64,000 nucleotides of DNA, from the NCBI GenBank assembly GCA_014860225.1, contig JACZKE010000056.1, forward strand, positions 62,001-126,000. Reading direction: 5' to 3'. This stretch comes from Desulfuromonadales bacterium. Lineage in GTDB: Bacteria; Desulfobacterota; Desulfuromonadia; Desulfuromonadales; BM103. Below, in pieces: positions 44,023 to 52,917 of the stretch (position 1 is its first letter; each line of letters begins with the position of its first letter). The notes below the pieces were generated by a model. The model was not told the DNA's origin and searched no databases. It saw only the letters and a program-made list of their open reading frames with translations. The position numbers were made by a program, and so were the translations under genes.

Positions 44023-45000
44023 ATGGAACTCTTAGATTCATACGGCCGCAAGATCAATTACCTGCGTTTGGCCATTACCGACAGATGCAATCTGCGCTGC
44101 CAGTACTGCATGCCTGCCGAGGGTGTTCCCAAGCAAACTCATAATGACATCCTCAGTTTTGAGGAACTCTTACTGTTGGCTAAAACGGCCATATCCATGG
44201 GGATCGAAAAAGTCAGGGTTACTGGCGGAGAGCCATTGGTCCGCAAAGGTATCGTTGACTTTCTGGCCCGACTTGCGTCTATTGCCGGGCTAAAGCATCT
44301 GGTACTGACGACCAATGGCCTGCTCTTGCAGGAGATGGCTGCGGATTTGCGCGGGGCTGGAGTGCAACGTCTGAACATCAGCCTTGATTCACTGCAACCG
44401 GAAACCTTTAAGCGGATTACCAGGTGTGGAGACTTGGCGCGGGTCATGGCTGGCATTGATGCTGCCGAAAAGGCTGGTCTCCCTATCAAATTAAACATGG
44501 TTGTGATGCGGGGGATAAATGACGCTGAAATCCTGGATTTTGTCAGACTCTCTATCGACAAACTTTATACTGTGCGCTTTATTGAATATATGCCGACCAT
44601 CAAAGAAGATAACTGGAAATCGCTGGTCATGCCGGGCAGAGAGATCCTTAACCGCATAGAAAATGAGTTTGAATTCAAAAGTCTCGATCATGCTGAACTT
44701 GCCGGGCCGGCACAAAACTATAAAATTGATGGTGCTCTGGGTAGCTTTGGATTAATTACCCCTCTTTCGAATCACTTTTGCGGTGCGTGCAATCGAATCC
44801 GCGTGACATCTTCCGGGAAAGTCTGGAGCTGCCTTTTCTCCGAGCAGGAATACGACTTGAAACCGTTTCTCAGGAGCAAAGATGCAACCGCAGTCAAAGT
44901 CGCTCTGCGCCGCATCACCACTGCCAAGCCTGAAAAGCACCAGATAAGCTGCTGTGAGGCCGAACATAAGGCCTTCACCATGTCGAGCATCGGAGGGTAA
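44023..45000 (+). CDS. moaA: GTP 3',8-cyclase MoaA
   Basis: 325 residues. Radical-SAM cluster motif CNLRCQYC near residue 22, SAM-binding VRVTGGEPLVRKG near 64, and the second C-terminal [4Fe-4S] site CGACNRIR...C; the protein ends in SSIGG, matching the conserved Gly-Gly tail. It catalyses the first step of molybdenum-cofactor synthesis (GTP to 3',8-cyclo-GTP). The start at 44023 follows AGGA by 8 bases, and the frame upstream lacks the fold. The MOSC gene begins 3 bases downstream. This local copy suits an island with high cofactor demand. Confidence 0.95.
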   Translation: MELLDSYGRKINYLRLAITDRCNLRCQYCMPAEGVPKQTHNDILSFEELLLLAKTAISMGIEKVRVTGGEPLVRKGIVDFLARLASIAGLKHLVLTTNGLLLQEMAADLRGAGVQRLNISLDSLQPETFKRITRCGDLARVMAGIDAAEKAGLPIKLNMVVMRGINDAEILDFVRLSIDKLYTVRFIEYMPTIKEDNWKSLVMPGREILNRIENEFEFKSLDHAELAGPAQNYKIDGALGSFGLITPLSNHFCGACNRIRVTSSGKVWSCLFSEQEYDLKPFLRSKDATAVKVALRRITTAKPEKHQISCCEAEHKAFTMSSIGG

Positions 45001-45003
45001 ATT

Positions 45004-45462
45004 ATGACTGCTAATGTCGTTGCCGTTTGTATCAGCCAGAACAAAGGTGAGCGCAAAACCCCAGTCGAATCGGTCACTCTATTACCGGATCATGGTATTG
45101 TTGGTGATGCCCATGCAGGCAACTGGCACCGTCAGGTCAGTTTGCTAGCCCAGGAAAGCATCACTAAAATGCGACAAATGGGTCTGGACGTACAGGCTGG
45201 AGATTTCGCCGAGAATATTACGACGCAAGGAATCAATCTTCCAGCGTTGCCGGTGGGTGCCATGTTGAGTATCGGCCGCGCGAAGGTTGAGGTGACCCAG
45301 ATCGGCAAAGAGTGCCATACCCGATGCGCCATCTATCAGCAGGCTGGCGATTGTGTGATGCCCAAGGAAGGGATTTTTGTTAAAGTCCTCGAAGGGGAAA
45401 CGATTCAGACCGGGGACCCGATCGAAATCATCCAGCGGACAATTCTGTCCGGTTTGTTATAA
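45004..45462 (+). CDS. MOSC-domain protein
   Basis: 152 residues consisting of one MOSC (molybdenum-cofactor sulfurase C-terminal) domain: HGIVGDAHAGNWHRQVSLL near the N terminus and the conserved Cys in IGKECHTRCAIY near residue 103. MOSC proteins bind Moco or carry sulfur for its sulfuration. It is translationally close to moaA (3 bases), so it likely works in cofactor maturation, perhaps for the hydroxylase. The exact reaction is not predictable. Confidence 0.9.
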   Translation: MTANVVAVCISQNKGERKTPVESVTLLPDHGIVGDAHAGNWHRQVSLLAQESITKMRQMGLDVQAGDFAENITTQGINLPALPVGAMLSIGRAKVEVTQIGKECHTRCAIYQQAGDCVMPKEGIFVKVLEGETIQTGDPIEIIQRTILSGLL

Positions 45463-45477
45463 TTAAGGATATGCATT

Positions 45478-45903
45478 TTGCCTGGCAACGAGCCCTATAT
45501 ACATAGCAGCCGAATACGTTTTACCCACACAGATCCAGCCGGATACGTTTTTTTCCCGCGTTATTTTGAGAAGTTTCAGGCTGCTGTCGAAGATTGGTTC
45601 AACATAGAATTGGGGGTCGACTACGCTGGTATTGTGCTGAATCGGGGTGTCGGGCTTCCGACAGCCCACACTGAATGCAACTTCATGAAGCCGTGCCGGC
45701 TTGGCGAAATCCTTGAGCTGTCGTTGCGGCTGACGAAGGTAGGAAGCACCTCATTGACCGTAGAATTTTTCGGTTCGGTTGCCAAAGAGCAGCGTTTACA
45801 TGGCCGGTCCGTACTTGTATTTATCAACCTGAAAGATGGTACCCCTGTGCCTATCCCACAAGATCTGCGGCAAAAGCTCGAGATCTATCAGGCGCAGTAC
45901 TGA
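45478..45903 (+). CDS. 4HBT-type acyl-CoA thioesterase
   Basis: 141 residues, one hot-dog domain with the active-site segment HTDPAGYVFFPRYFEKFQ (catalytic Asp) near residue 19. Family members cleave 4-hydroxybenzoyl-CoA or similar thioesters. The start is TTG 45478 after AAGGA; an ATG 7 bases upstream is in another frame. It follows moaA-MOSC by 15 bases and is closed by a strong terminator. It is the third 4HBT domain in the island, the other two being fused at 40730-41716. Confidence 0.82.
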   Translation: MPGNEPYIHSSRIRFTHTDPAGYVFFPRYFEKFQAAVEDWFNIELGVDYAGIVLNRGVGLPTAHTECNFMKPCRLGEILELSLRLTKVGSTSLTVEFFGSVAKEQRLHGRSVLVFINLKDGTPVPIPQDLRQKLEIYQAQY

Positions 45904-46033
45904 ACGCGGCGTGTCTGGCGCAGCTTCTTCCGTTTATTTCCTCCCTAAGTCCTGCATAATCCTTTAGTGCTGTTGCTTCTTGGCATTGTCTGTGTGCTCA
46001 GCACATAGCTTCTCTTGTTAAGAGCAAAAAAGT

Positions 46034-46070
46034 ACAGGCCTTCCTCTTGTGGGGAAGACCTGTGTTTTTT
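46034..46070. terminator. Bidirectional terminator between convergent operons
   Basis: ACAGG(C)CTTCC pairs with GGAAG(A)CCTGT and is followed by GTTTTTT on the plus strand; on the minus strand ACTTTTTTG follows. It serves the moaA-MOSC-thioesterase genes and the cyclase gene. Confidence 0.85.
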
Positions 46071-46125
46071 AACGTGTATCTGTTCTCAAGTTTTTGAAGG
46101 GATGAGTTGGAAGAGCTATCTGGGT

Positions 46126-46917
46126 TTAGGCCGGGGTGATGGCAAACACACGCACCGGACTGCCTGATCCATCAACGATTTTCATCGGCGCTGTGATAAG
46201 CATCGCCCCGGTGGGCGGCAGTTGATCGAGGTTGCAAAGACTGGCCAGGCCGAATTTGCCCGCCCCATGGATCAGGGTATGGCATGGCAGTGGCGTATCG
46301 AAGAGAAAGCCTTGTCCCGCATCAGTGCCGACGGTTTCTGTGCCAAAACCAGCTACATTGCGTTCGATCAAAAATTCAACACATGCAACGCTTGGCCCAG
46401 GGGAGTGTGGCCCATCTTCTTTGATATTGAGAAATGAAGGTTCCGCTATACGTTTGGACCAGTCGGTACGCATCAGAACCCAGGCGCCAGCGGGAATACG
46501 ACCGTGTGTCTTCTCCCAGTTTTCAATAAATTCCGGCGTCAGCAAAAAATCAGCGTCAGCAGCAGATTCTTTGCTGGCATCAATGACACAAACCGGGCCG
46601 ACATGCTTTCCAGCGGGGATGGTGTCAAGGGTGTTGTTGGGCAGGTCTTTGCCGGAAATCCAGTGGGCCGGGGCGTCGAAATGGGTCCCTGTATGTTCGC
46701 CTACGTGAATAGTGTTCCAGTACCATGCCGGCCCCGTTTCATTGTATTTGGAGATGACCTCTCTGCTAAAAGGGGGAGATTGGGCAAATTCGGGCGGAAG
46801 GGCAATTACCGGTGTATTCTCTCCGAGGGGGTGGGTCAAATCAACCACCTTAATGCTTCCGTCCGCCAGATTGCTAAGGACTTGGGCCAATGCCTGCGAA
46901 GAATTCGTCATGTTCAT
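46126..46917 (-). CDS. Cyclase-family metal hydrolase (kynurenine formamidase/isatin hydrolase-like)
   Basis: 263 residues of the cyclase (PF04199) family. The metal-binding sequence HVGEHTGTHFDAPAH provides H71, H75, H79, D81 and H85. Known members hydrolyse N-formylkynurenine, isatin or related amides/lactams, all linked to tryptophan or indole breakdown. Which of these applies here is inference; residue choice around the metal does not settle it. AGGAGTT lies 8 bases before the ATG. The island dyad overlaps the promoter region upstream (47042-47059). The Rid-family gene lies upstream on the same strand. Confidence 0.8.
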   Translation of the reverse strand: MNMTNSSQALAQVLSNLADGSIKVVDLTHPLGENTPVIALPPEFAQSPPFSREVISKYNETGPAWYWNTIHVGEHTGTHFDAPAHWISGKDLPNNTLDTIPAGKHVGPVCVIDASKESAADADFLLTPEFIENWEKTHGRIPAGAWVLMRTDWSKRIAEPSFLNIKEDGPHSPGPSVACVEFLIERNVAGFGTETVGTDAGQGFLFDTPLPCHTLIHGAGKFGLASLCNLDQLPPTGAMLITAPMKIVDGSGSPVRVFAITPA

Positions 46918-47034
46918 GATTCAACTCCTGTCTCGTTAAGGTTGCTGGTCAATAAAGAAATTTTTTACCGGCCGAGAAAAATGGCATCCGCGTTTATGCT
47001 TGCAATGCAGAGTGCGTTCTTGGGTTATTAGTAA

Positions 47035-47059
47035 TGTCAATTTGGTACCTCAATACCAC
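47035..47059 (-). promoter_or_regulatory. Operator and promoter of the cyclase gene
   Basis: The dyad TTGGTA-CCTCAA-TACCAC (47042-47059) has, read on the minus strand, TTGAGG 17 bases before TAATAA as a possible -35/-10, and TTGACA (47035-47040) immediately after the site. It should control the leftward cyclase gene. Confidence 0.6.
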
Positions 47060-47153
47060 GATGAATATATTAAGGCAAGAAGGATGTTGTCTTTTGTCAT
47101 TGGTCAGTCCTCGCGAGGCAAGCTCTTCAGGCGACGGTCGGAATGCCGCGCGA

Positions 47154-47564
47154 TTATTCTTCAGCGATGACCGCAGTAGTTTCGATCTCAATCACGCTTT
47201 TCGAGGCGAGGAGGCCGGATACAAATATCATGCTCATGGCAGGGAAGTTCTTACCAAGCAGTTGGTTCCAGATTTTGCCAAGTTCCCGACGACCTTCAAG
47301 GTACTCCTGCTTGTTGGTGCAATAGCAAGTCATGCGACAGATGTGTTCCGGAACGCCACCTGCTTTTTCCAGAATGGTCAGTGTGTTTTTCAGGGCCTGT
47401 TCAAACTGGGGTACAAGTTTTTCGCTGTAGAAGTGATGATTCTTGTCCCAGCCCACCTGGCCAGCGATAAACAAAATTTTGCCAGGACCGGCTAGAATGC
47501 CGTTTTCGTAGCCTGTTGCAAGTGGCCAGTCGTCTGGTCGGATAAGCTGTTTCTCGATGCGCAT
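47154..47564 (-). CDS. Rid (YjgF/UK114) family protein lacking the deaminase arginine
   Basis: 136 residues with the Rid fold: IAGQVGWDKNHHF near residue 33 and a C-terminal IEIETTAVIA. Active RidA imine deaminases have an Arg at the position equivalent to R105 of the E. coli protein (PARSCVEV); here the aligned segment is PAMSMIFV, with Met110. Imine deamination is therefore not expected; this may be a binding or ring-chemistry member such as those in aromatic clusters. GAGGAG precedes the ATG. A long palindrome containing the island dyad lies about 70 bases upstream. Confidence 0.82.
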   Translation of the reverse strand: MRIEKQLIRPDDWPLATGYENGILAGPGKILFIAGQVGWDKNHHFYSEKLVPQFEQALKNTLTILEKAGGVPEHICRMTCYCTNKQEYLEGRRELGKIWNQLLGKNFPAMSMIFVSGLLASKSVIEIETTAVIAEE

Positions 47565-47621
47565 TGCATGCTCCTCTCGAGTGCAGCTCTGAGAGCTAGA
47601 CTCAATAAGCCAGTGGTATAA

Positions 47622-47656
47622 ACATGTATAAAAGTACTGAAATACTTAAACATGTT
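47622..47656. promoter_or_regulatory. Large palindrome upstream of the Rid gene
   Basis: Nested inverted repeats: outer arms ACATGT/ACATGT, inner AAGTA-CTGAAA-TACTT (47632-47647). The inner part matches the island operator (GTACTGAAATAC). It lies about 70-85 bases before the Rid start on the minus strand. Confidence 0.55.
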
Positions 47657-48188
47657 TTTTTCTGACGGTCAATAGTTTCGTTCACCTTTCAAGCTGCGTA
47701 ATTGACGCCTGTTTTGTCTTGGCAACTGGCTCTGGTCGGAAAACCTGACACTATGGGGCTTCTTCCGTTTTCCCTGTTGGTTGTCATCAGAAGTGTTTTT
47801 TTGAGCTCCTCTGTTGTGCAGCTTAAAGTCTGTTAGGGAGAAAGTAAAAACCGAATTTATTTTTCCAGCGTAACGTGGTTAAACCGATGTTTAAAATTGT
47901 TCTTTTGTTTGTGACTCGTGATTTCTCATATTGTGGAAATTGCCCAAAATATTGGGAGGTAAGTATTTCTGCTGGGTGTGATTTGACTTTGGTTCTCAAA
48001 GATAATCTTGTAGAAACAGGCGGTTGTCAATGCGCAGATATTGGTTGAAGATGTGGCATATGGATTGCAACTTGAAAGCAATGCAAATGATTTTACAAAA
48101 CAATGTTCTGTCGGTTTTATCTTAGCATTAGTTTTAGCCATGATTAATTACTCCGGAGAGATATGATCTCCCGGCTAATGCTAACAGT

Positions 48189-48263
48189 GTTTTGTATTAC
48201 CTTGACACGAGATCCTGGGCTAATGTAGCGTTCCTGATAAAGGTAATTAGGTACCACAATGCC
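48189..48263 (+). promoter_or_regulatory. pad operon promoter flanked by two operator copies
   Basis: TTGACA (48202-48207) with an 18-base spacer to TAGCGT (48226-48231) is the likely promoter. GTACCACAATGCC (48251-48263) lies just past the predicted start, and a weaker copy GTTTTGTATTACC (48189-48201) abuts the -35. The two copies are 62 bases apart, close to the 63 bases in cassette B. The remaining leader to the TTG at 48319 is about 55 bases. Confidence 0.6.
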
Positions 48264-48318
48264 TGCCTGGGCGGATTGAATCATCTCCGGAACCGGTACA
48301 AAAAAGAGGAGGACGACC

Positions 48319-50835
48319 TTGAAACAGAGCGAAATGGTGGCACAGAAAGATTATTGGGCGAAGAGCGCATGCAAAATGTGCATTCATACTTGCGCGATAA
48401 GGGCTCATGTCGTTGATGGTGTTGTGGTGAAGATCGAAGGCGATCCAGACAACCCCGGCAACCGTGGCAAATTGTGTCCCAAGGGACAGGCCGGAATTAA
48501 CCGCCTTTACGATCCGCACCGGGTTAAAACTCCATTGAAGCGGACCAACCCTGAAAAGGGTGTCGGAGTTGATCCGAAGTGGGTGCCGATCTCCTGGGAA
48601 GAAGCCCTCAGCACGACTGCCGAAAAACTTAAGTCCGTTCGTGAGGACGATCCACGCAAGCTTTTAGTGTCAATCAACGATTTCCATCGCATTCATATCT
48701 GGGGCTGGGGTGCAGCTTTTGGCTCTCCGCACTACTTTTCGACTGTTGGGCAGTACTGTGGTGCCGCTTATCATCCGACTAACGGCATTCTGGATGGTGC
48801 CTTCGCTGCGATCAACGACTATGACCACTGCAAGTACTGGATCCAGATCGGTGCCGGTGACGGCTTCTCGGCCCACCTGCACCTTGCTTCGTCGATCAAG
48901 CGGATGGCAGATGCCCGGGTTAACCGGGGCATGAAGCTGGTCGTGGTCGAACCGCGCATGTCGGCCGGTGCGGCCAAGGCTGACGAGTGGATCGCCACGC
49001 GCCCAGGGACCGACCGGGCATTCGTCCTCGGCATGATTTACACCATGCTCTACGAACTGAACGTCTATGACGCCTGGTTTATACGCAAGCATACCAACGG
49101 CATCCACCTGATCCAGAAAGATGGCAACTTGCTGCGCAATCCCGAGAATAACAAGGCGATGGTCTGGGATACAGCGACCAGTCAGGCAAGGGATTTCGAT
49201 GCTGAGATGGACATTCAGGATATGGCCCTCGAAGGAAGCTACCAAGTTAATGGCGTAGAGTGCCGTCCCGCCTTCCAGGTGATCAAGGATTCTCTCGCAG
49301 ATCATACCCCGGAGCGAATGTCTGAGATCTGCTCGGTCTCGGCCGCTACGATCCGCCGGATCGCCAAAGAGTATAGCGACGCGGCCAGTATCGGTAGCGA
49401 CATCACGCTTGACGGTAAGGAGTATCCCTATCGCCCGGCCGCGGTCAATTACTACCGTGGCGCTATCGGCCACGTCGATGGCGGACTCGATGCGCTGGCT
49501 ATGAAACTGGTCAACCTGATAGTCGGTAATATTGATGTTCCTGGTGGGCATCTCGGCGTTGGTCTGAACCACCAGCAGTTGATTATTGAAGAAGGTCAGG
49601 ATGGCATGATGAAGCCACAACCTCACCTTTTGCATCCTCCGGGGGCTTTCACAACCAAGCCGGACAGCTTCCAGATGATTGAGTGGTACCCGATCGGCAT
49701 CGATCCGGGCCACCTCTGCGCGGCGAACATTATGGATCCTGAGCACTTCGGCTATGACTACCAGCCCGAAGCGTTGATCATCGAGCACTCCAACCCGATG
49801 TGGAACCTCTCGCAGACCCCGAAGGTCAAGGAGGTCTTTGAAAAGCTCAAGTTTATCGTCGCGATCGATATCGTTCTCAACGAGTCGTCCGACTGGGCCG
49901 ATATCGTCCTGCCGGATCTATCCTACCTGGAATCAGATCTGCTGATCTGTATCGAATCGCCGATGGTTACGGGATATTTTTACCGGCGTCCGGTTATCAA
50001 ACCGCTCTATGACGGCCGCGATGCGACTGATATTCTTTCGGATCTGGCCGAGAGGATCGGTTTCTTGCCGAACTGGAACGGGTTGTTGAACCACACCTGT
50101 TTCCTGGCACCAGAGTACCACTTAGAACCAGATAAGGTTTACGGCAACTTGGAACTGACCGATCGGATGGCCAAGAGTATCTATGGCCCGGATCAAGGGC
50201 TCGAGTGGTTCCAGGAGCATGGGCACGCCACCCGTTTATTGCGCCCGGACGAGTTGTACATGTCTGCTGCCCAGAAAGGGCTGCGGATTCCCATCTACTT
50301 CAACTTCATCAAAGAGGTAGGTGAAGACCTGGATAAGAAAATGAAGGCTGCTGGTCGTGAGTGGGATACTTCCTCATACTTACCAGTACCGGTCTGGAGG
50401 GATAGCCATCCGCTGCACAATGTCGACCCAGAGTTCGACATGTACGCTTTCGCGTTCAAGGAAGCACAGTCGAACTTTTCCGAAAGTACCACCATGCCAT
50501 GGATCGAAGAGGTTATTTCCTGCCAGCCGATCCATCTGGGGGTGATGATCAACGGTAAAACGGCCAAGGCCAAGGGGATCAAAACTGGTGATGTCTTAAA
50601 AATTGAATCTCCCTTCGGTGAAGTTACGGGACTTGCCCGGGTAACTGAGGAAGTGCATCCGGAATGTATCGCCATCTCCAATACCATCAGTCGCTGGTCA
50701 CGGCACCCGGTGGGTAAGAGAAGGATTACCACCCACTTCAACCAGTTGCTGCCGGCAGATGTCAAATGGACTGATGGCATGACCGGACACCTGGAGACAT
50801 CAACCAGGGTTAAACTGACCGTTGTTGCTGAATAG
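48319..50835 (+). CDS. padB: Molybdopterin oxidoreductase, probable phenylacetyl-CoA:acceptor oxidoreductase large subunit
   Basis: 838 residues of the DMSO-reductase family. An N-terminal [4Fe-4S] site uses C18, C21, C25 and C53 (CKMCIHTC...LCPKG). Cys147 in VGQYCGAAYHP is at the usual position of the residue that ligates molybdenum. No Tat signal is present, so the subunit appears cytoplasmic. About 94 kDa agrees with the large subunit of phenylacetyl-CoA:acceptor oxidoreductase, which oxidises phenylacetyl-CoA to phenylglyoxylate with quinone. The assignment rests mainly on order: FeS subunit, NrfD-type anchor and a four-gene oxoacid oxidoreductase follow as in the pad cluster. The start is TTG after GAGGAGG. 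A related arylacetyl-CoA substrate is possible. Confidence 0.72.
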   Translation: MKQSEMVAQKDYWAKSACKMCIHTCAIRAHVVDGVVVKIEGDPDNPGNRGKLCPKGQAGINRLYDPHRVKTPLKRTNPEKGVGVDPKWVPISWEEALSTTAEKLKSVREDDPRKLLVSINDFHRIHIWGWGAAFGSPHYFSTVGQYCGAAYHPTNGILDGAFAAINDYDHCKYWIQIGAGDGFSAHLHLASSIKRMADARVNRGMKLVVVEPRMSAGAAKADEWIATRPGTDRAFVLGMIYTMLYELNVYDAWFIRKHTNGIHLIQKDGNLLRNPENNKAMVWDTATSQARDFDAEMDIQDMALEGSYQVNGVECRPAFQVIKDSLADHTPERMSEICSVSAATIRRIAKEYSDAASIGSDITLDGKEYPYRPAAVNYYRGAIGHVDGGLDALAMKLVNLIVGNIDVPGGHLGVGLNHQQLIIEEGQDGMMKPQPHLLHPPGAFTTKPDSFQMIEWYPIGIDPGHLCAANIMDPEHFGYDYQPEALIIEHSNPMWNLSQTPKVKEVFEKLKFIVAIDIVLNESSDWADIVLPDLSYLESDLLICIESPMVTGYFYRRPVIKPLYDGRDATDILSDLAERIGFLPNWNGLLNHTCFLAPEYHLEPDKVYGNLELTDRMAKSIYGPDQGLEWFQEHGHATRLLRPDELYMSAAQKGLRIPIYFNFIKEVGEDLDKKMKAAGREWDTSSYLPVPVWRDSHPLHNVDPEFDMYAFAFKEAQSNFSESTTMPWIEEVISCQPIHLGVMINGKTAKAKGIKTGDVLKIESPFGEVTGLARVTEEVHPECIAISNTISRWSRHPVGKRRITTHFNQLLPADVKWTDGMTGHLETSTRVKLTVVAE

Positions 50836-50847
50836 GAGAATAAAATT

Positions 50848-51459
50848 ATGCGTTATGGAATGGTTATAGACCTAAAGCGTTGTGTGGGGTGTCAAGCTTG
50901 TACCGTTGCCTGCAAATCCGAAAATGGCAACGGCCCTGGCATAATGTACACCAAGGTCCTCGATCAGGTTTCTGGTGAATATCCCAATGTCCGCAAGCAG
51001 TTCGTACCGGTACTGTGCAACCACTGCAAGGATGCTCCTTGTGTGCGGGTTTGCCCGACCGGGGCGACCTACAAGCGTGAGGACGGGCTGGTACTGGTCG
51101 ATCACAACAAATGTATGGGGTGCCGGGCCTGCTACGTTGCTTGTCCTTACAATAACCGGATTTTCCTGAAAAGAGGAAAAACCAAAGAGGGGTATTATGG
51201 CAAGAAATTGACCCCCTACGAGGCGGTCAAGTACCCGGAGCATCAGGACGGGATCGTTGAAAAGTGTAAGTTCTGTGTCGATCGCATCGATGCGGGCCTC
51301 ACTGAGACCTCATGTACGCAGACTTGCCCAGCTGATGCCAGGATTTTTGGTGATATTGATGACCCTGAAAGCAAGGTCAGTCGCTTGATCCGAAGCCGCG
51401 GCGGTCGACAGCCTCTGTGTGAAGACGATACTGATCCGTCAGTTTACTATCTAGATTAG
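50848..51459 (+). CDS. padC: Four-cluster ferredoxin subunit of the molybdenum oxidoreductase
   Basis: 203 residues of the DmsB/PsrB/NrfC type with four groups of cysteines: CVGCQACTVAC, CNHCKDAPCVRVC, CMGCRACYVAC and CKFCVDR...CTQTC, enough for four [4Fe-4S] clusters. It passes electrons between the molybdenum subunit and the membrane anchor. It lies 12 bases after the large-subunit stop, with GGAGAAT as ribosome site. There is no signal peptide, in line with the large subunit. Confidence 0.85.
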   Translation: MRYGMVIDLKRCVGCQACTVACKSENGNGPGIMYTKVLDQVSGEYPNVRKQFVPVLCNHCKDAPCVRVCPTGATYKREDGLVLVDHNKCMGCRACYVACPYNNRIFLKRGKTKEGYYGKKLTPYEAVKYPEHQDGIVEKCKFCVDRIDAGLTETSCTQTCPADARIFGDIDDPESKVSRLIRSRGGRQPLCEDDTDPSVYYLD

Positions 51460-51469
51460 GAGAAATCTC

Positions 51470-52351
51470 ATGGGTAGAAGTATCCCTTTGGTTGAAAAGG
51501 AATTTGTTTCCGGATTCAGGCAGCAGAAAGAATGGGCAGGACTCATCGCCAGCGCTTTCTTCTTCGGCAAGGTTGGTTCCGGGCTGTTTATTATGTCAGT
51601 TTTCCTGCCGAGCAAGCTTGGTATGCTGGTTGGTCTGATGATTGTGCTTTGTGGCAAGGGTGGGGCTCATATGCTCTACCTGGGGAGGCCGATGCGCTTT
51701 TGGCGCGGTATGGCCAGGCCCGGCTCTGCCTGGGTTTCTCGCGGAATTTGGGCAATGACCTTTATGATGATTTCTGGTTTTGCCCTCTTTGCCGTGCCGC
51801 AGGATAGCGCATTGTATCTACCGCTGGCCATTTTCGCCGTGATCAGCGCCTTTGTGGTTGCTGTTTACGACGGCTTTCTGCTGACCTCGTCACCCGCCAT
51901 CCCCATCTGGAATACCGCGCTCATGCCGGTCATGTGCATGTTCTATTCATTCCTGGGCGGAACCACGATGGTTATGTTTATGGCGCATTTTAGTATCATA
52001 CAACTGAGTGCGGAATTCACCACCTTGCTTCCCAACCTGGAGATCGGCCTGTTGGTGGCCAATCTGCTTATTGTCCTCCTTTTTTTGGTCGGCAGCATTA
52101 ACACCGGCAGCGCCGGGCGAGCGTCTTTTGATCTGCTGGTTAAGGGCCCGTATGCAGTACCCTTCTTCTCTCTCGCAATCGGAGTGGGGCTGGTCTTCAC
52201 TCTTTTGATGAGTGTTTTTGGCGGTGCTCATGCTGGCGTTGGCACGGTTGCCCTGATCACCGTTGCGGACCTGGTTGGTCACTTCTTCATCTTTTTTCTA
52301 CTGTTGAAAATCGGCGTGTTCAAGCCGGTTCTCGGATTCCTTAAAATATAG
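51470..52351 (+). CDS. padD: NrfD/DmsC-type membrane anchor subunit
   Basis: 293 residues, eight or nine transmembrane helices, with the helix-loop FFFGKVGSGLFIMSVFLP near the start as in NrfD/PsrC quinone-interacting subunits. It should anchor PadBC at the inner membrane and hand electrons to the quinone pool. No heme-ligating His pair is obvious. It begins 10 bases after padC and precedes the oxoacid oxidoreductase genes by 20 bases, so all seven genes are probably on one transcript. Confidence 0.82.
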   Translation: MGRSIPLVEKEFVSGFRQQKEWAGLIASAFFFGKVGSGLFIMSVFLPSKLGMLVGLMIVLCGKGGAHMLYLGRPMRFWRGMARPGSAWVSRGIWAMTFMMISGFALFAVPQDSALYLPLAIFAVISAFVVAVYDGFLLTSSPAIPIWNTALMPVMCMFYSFLGGTTMVMFMAHFSIIQLSAEFTTLLPNLEIGLLVANLLIVLLFLVGSINTGSAGRASFDLLVKGPYAVPFFSLAIGVGLVFTLLMSVFGGAHAGVGTVALITVADLVGHFFIFFLLLKIGVFKPVLGFLKI

Positions 52352-52371
52352 TCAAAAGGGGAGAATCGGGT

Positions 52372-52917
52372 ATGTTGCAATTCATCATTCAAGGAAGGGG
52401 TGGCCAGGGAGCTCAGCTTGCTGGAAAGCTCATGGCGGACATGTTCTTTCAGGAAGGCAAGCATGTCCTGGTCTATGCCACCTACGGTGGGGCACGCAGA
52501 GGCACTCCAGTCAGCTCATCACTTAGGGTTGATGATAAGCCGATCCGGATGCGTTGCGACATCGAACATCCTGACACCATAGTCTGTTTTGATCCCAGCC
52601 TGCTTGAGGGTGGAACCCTGCTGAAGGGGGCGACGCCGCAAACGATCGTATTGATCAATTCATCGCTCCCAGCCGAAGCGTTTTCTCATCTGGGAGATTT
52701 CAAGGCTGTTACGGTCGATGCCAAGTCGATTGCCCAAAAACACCAATTGGGGCGCATTGTGAACACGACCCTGGTCGGGGCAGCACTTGGGCTAATCGGT
52801 TATGCCAATGTCAAGTTGCTGGAAAAGGTTGTCGGTGAGACCAGCCCGGTCAAGTCCGAGAACAATGTGGCGGCTTGCATGGAAGGGTATCGGCTTGTCA
52901 GTGAAGGGAGATTTTAG
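52372..52917 (+). CDS. padE: 2-oxoacid:acceptor oxidoreductase gamma subunit (phenylglyoxylate dehydrogenase PadE-like)
   Basis: 181 residues of the gamma domain of pyruvate/2-oxoacid:ferredoxin oxidoreductases: IIQGRGGQGAQLAGKLMAD near the N terminus, followed by TYGGARRGTPVSSSLRV. This domain binds CoA-side elements and contacts the TPP subunits. The four oxidoreductase genes here correspond to gamma, epsilon+delta, alpha and beta. The next gene starts directly after its stop (TAG-ATG), implying coupling. Confidence 0.82.
   Translation: MLQFIIQGRGGQGAQLAGKLMADMFFQEGKHVLVYATYGGARRGTPVSSSLRVDDKPIRMRCDIEHPDTIVCFDPSLLEGGTLLKGATPQTIVLINSSLPAEAFSHLGDFKAVTVDAKSIAQKHQLGRIVNTTLVGAALGLIGYANVKLLEKVVGETSPVKSENNVAACMEGYRLVSEGRF

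Larger units (their letters stand above)
47565..48318. other. Divergent control region between the Rid gene and the pad operon
   Basis: About 750 AT-rich bases without supported genes; the minus-strand frame 47926-48141 has no ribosome site. It holds the large palindrome at 47622-47656 and the pad promoter with paired operators at 48189-48263. Confidence 0.5.

Noticed and set aside
48319-52351. Polysulfide/thiosulfate reductase or acetylene hydratase as identity of the molybdopterin enzyme
   Set aside because: There is no Tat signal as expected for periplasmic Psr/Phs, and acetylene hydratase is a single protein without ferredoxin and NrfD partners; direct continuation into oxoacid oxidoreductase genes fits pad better.
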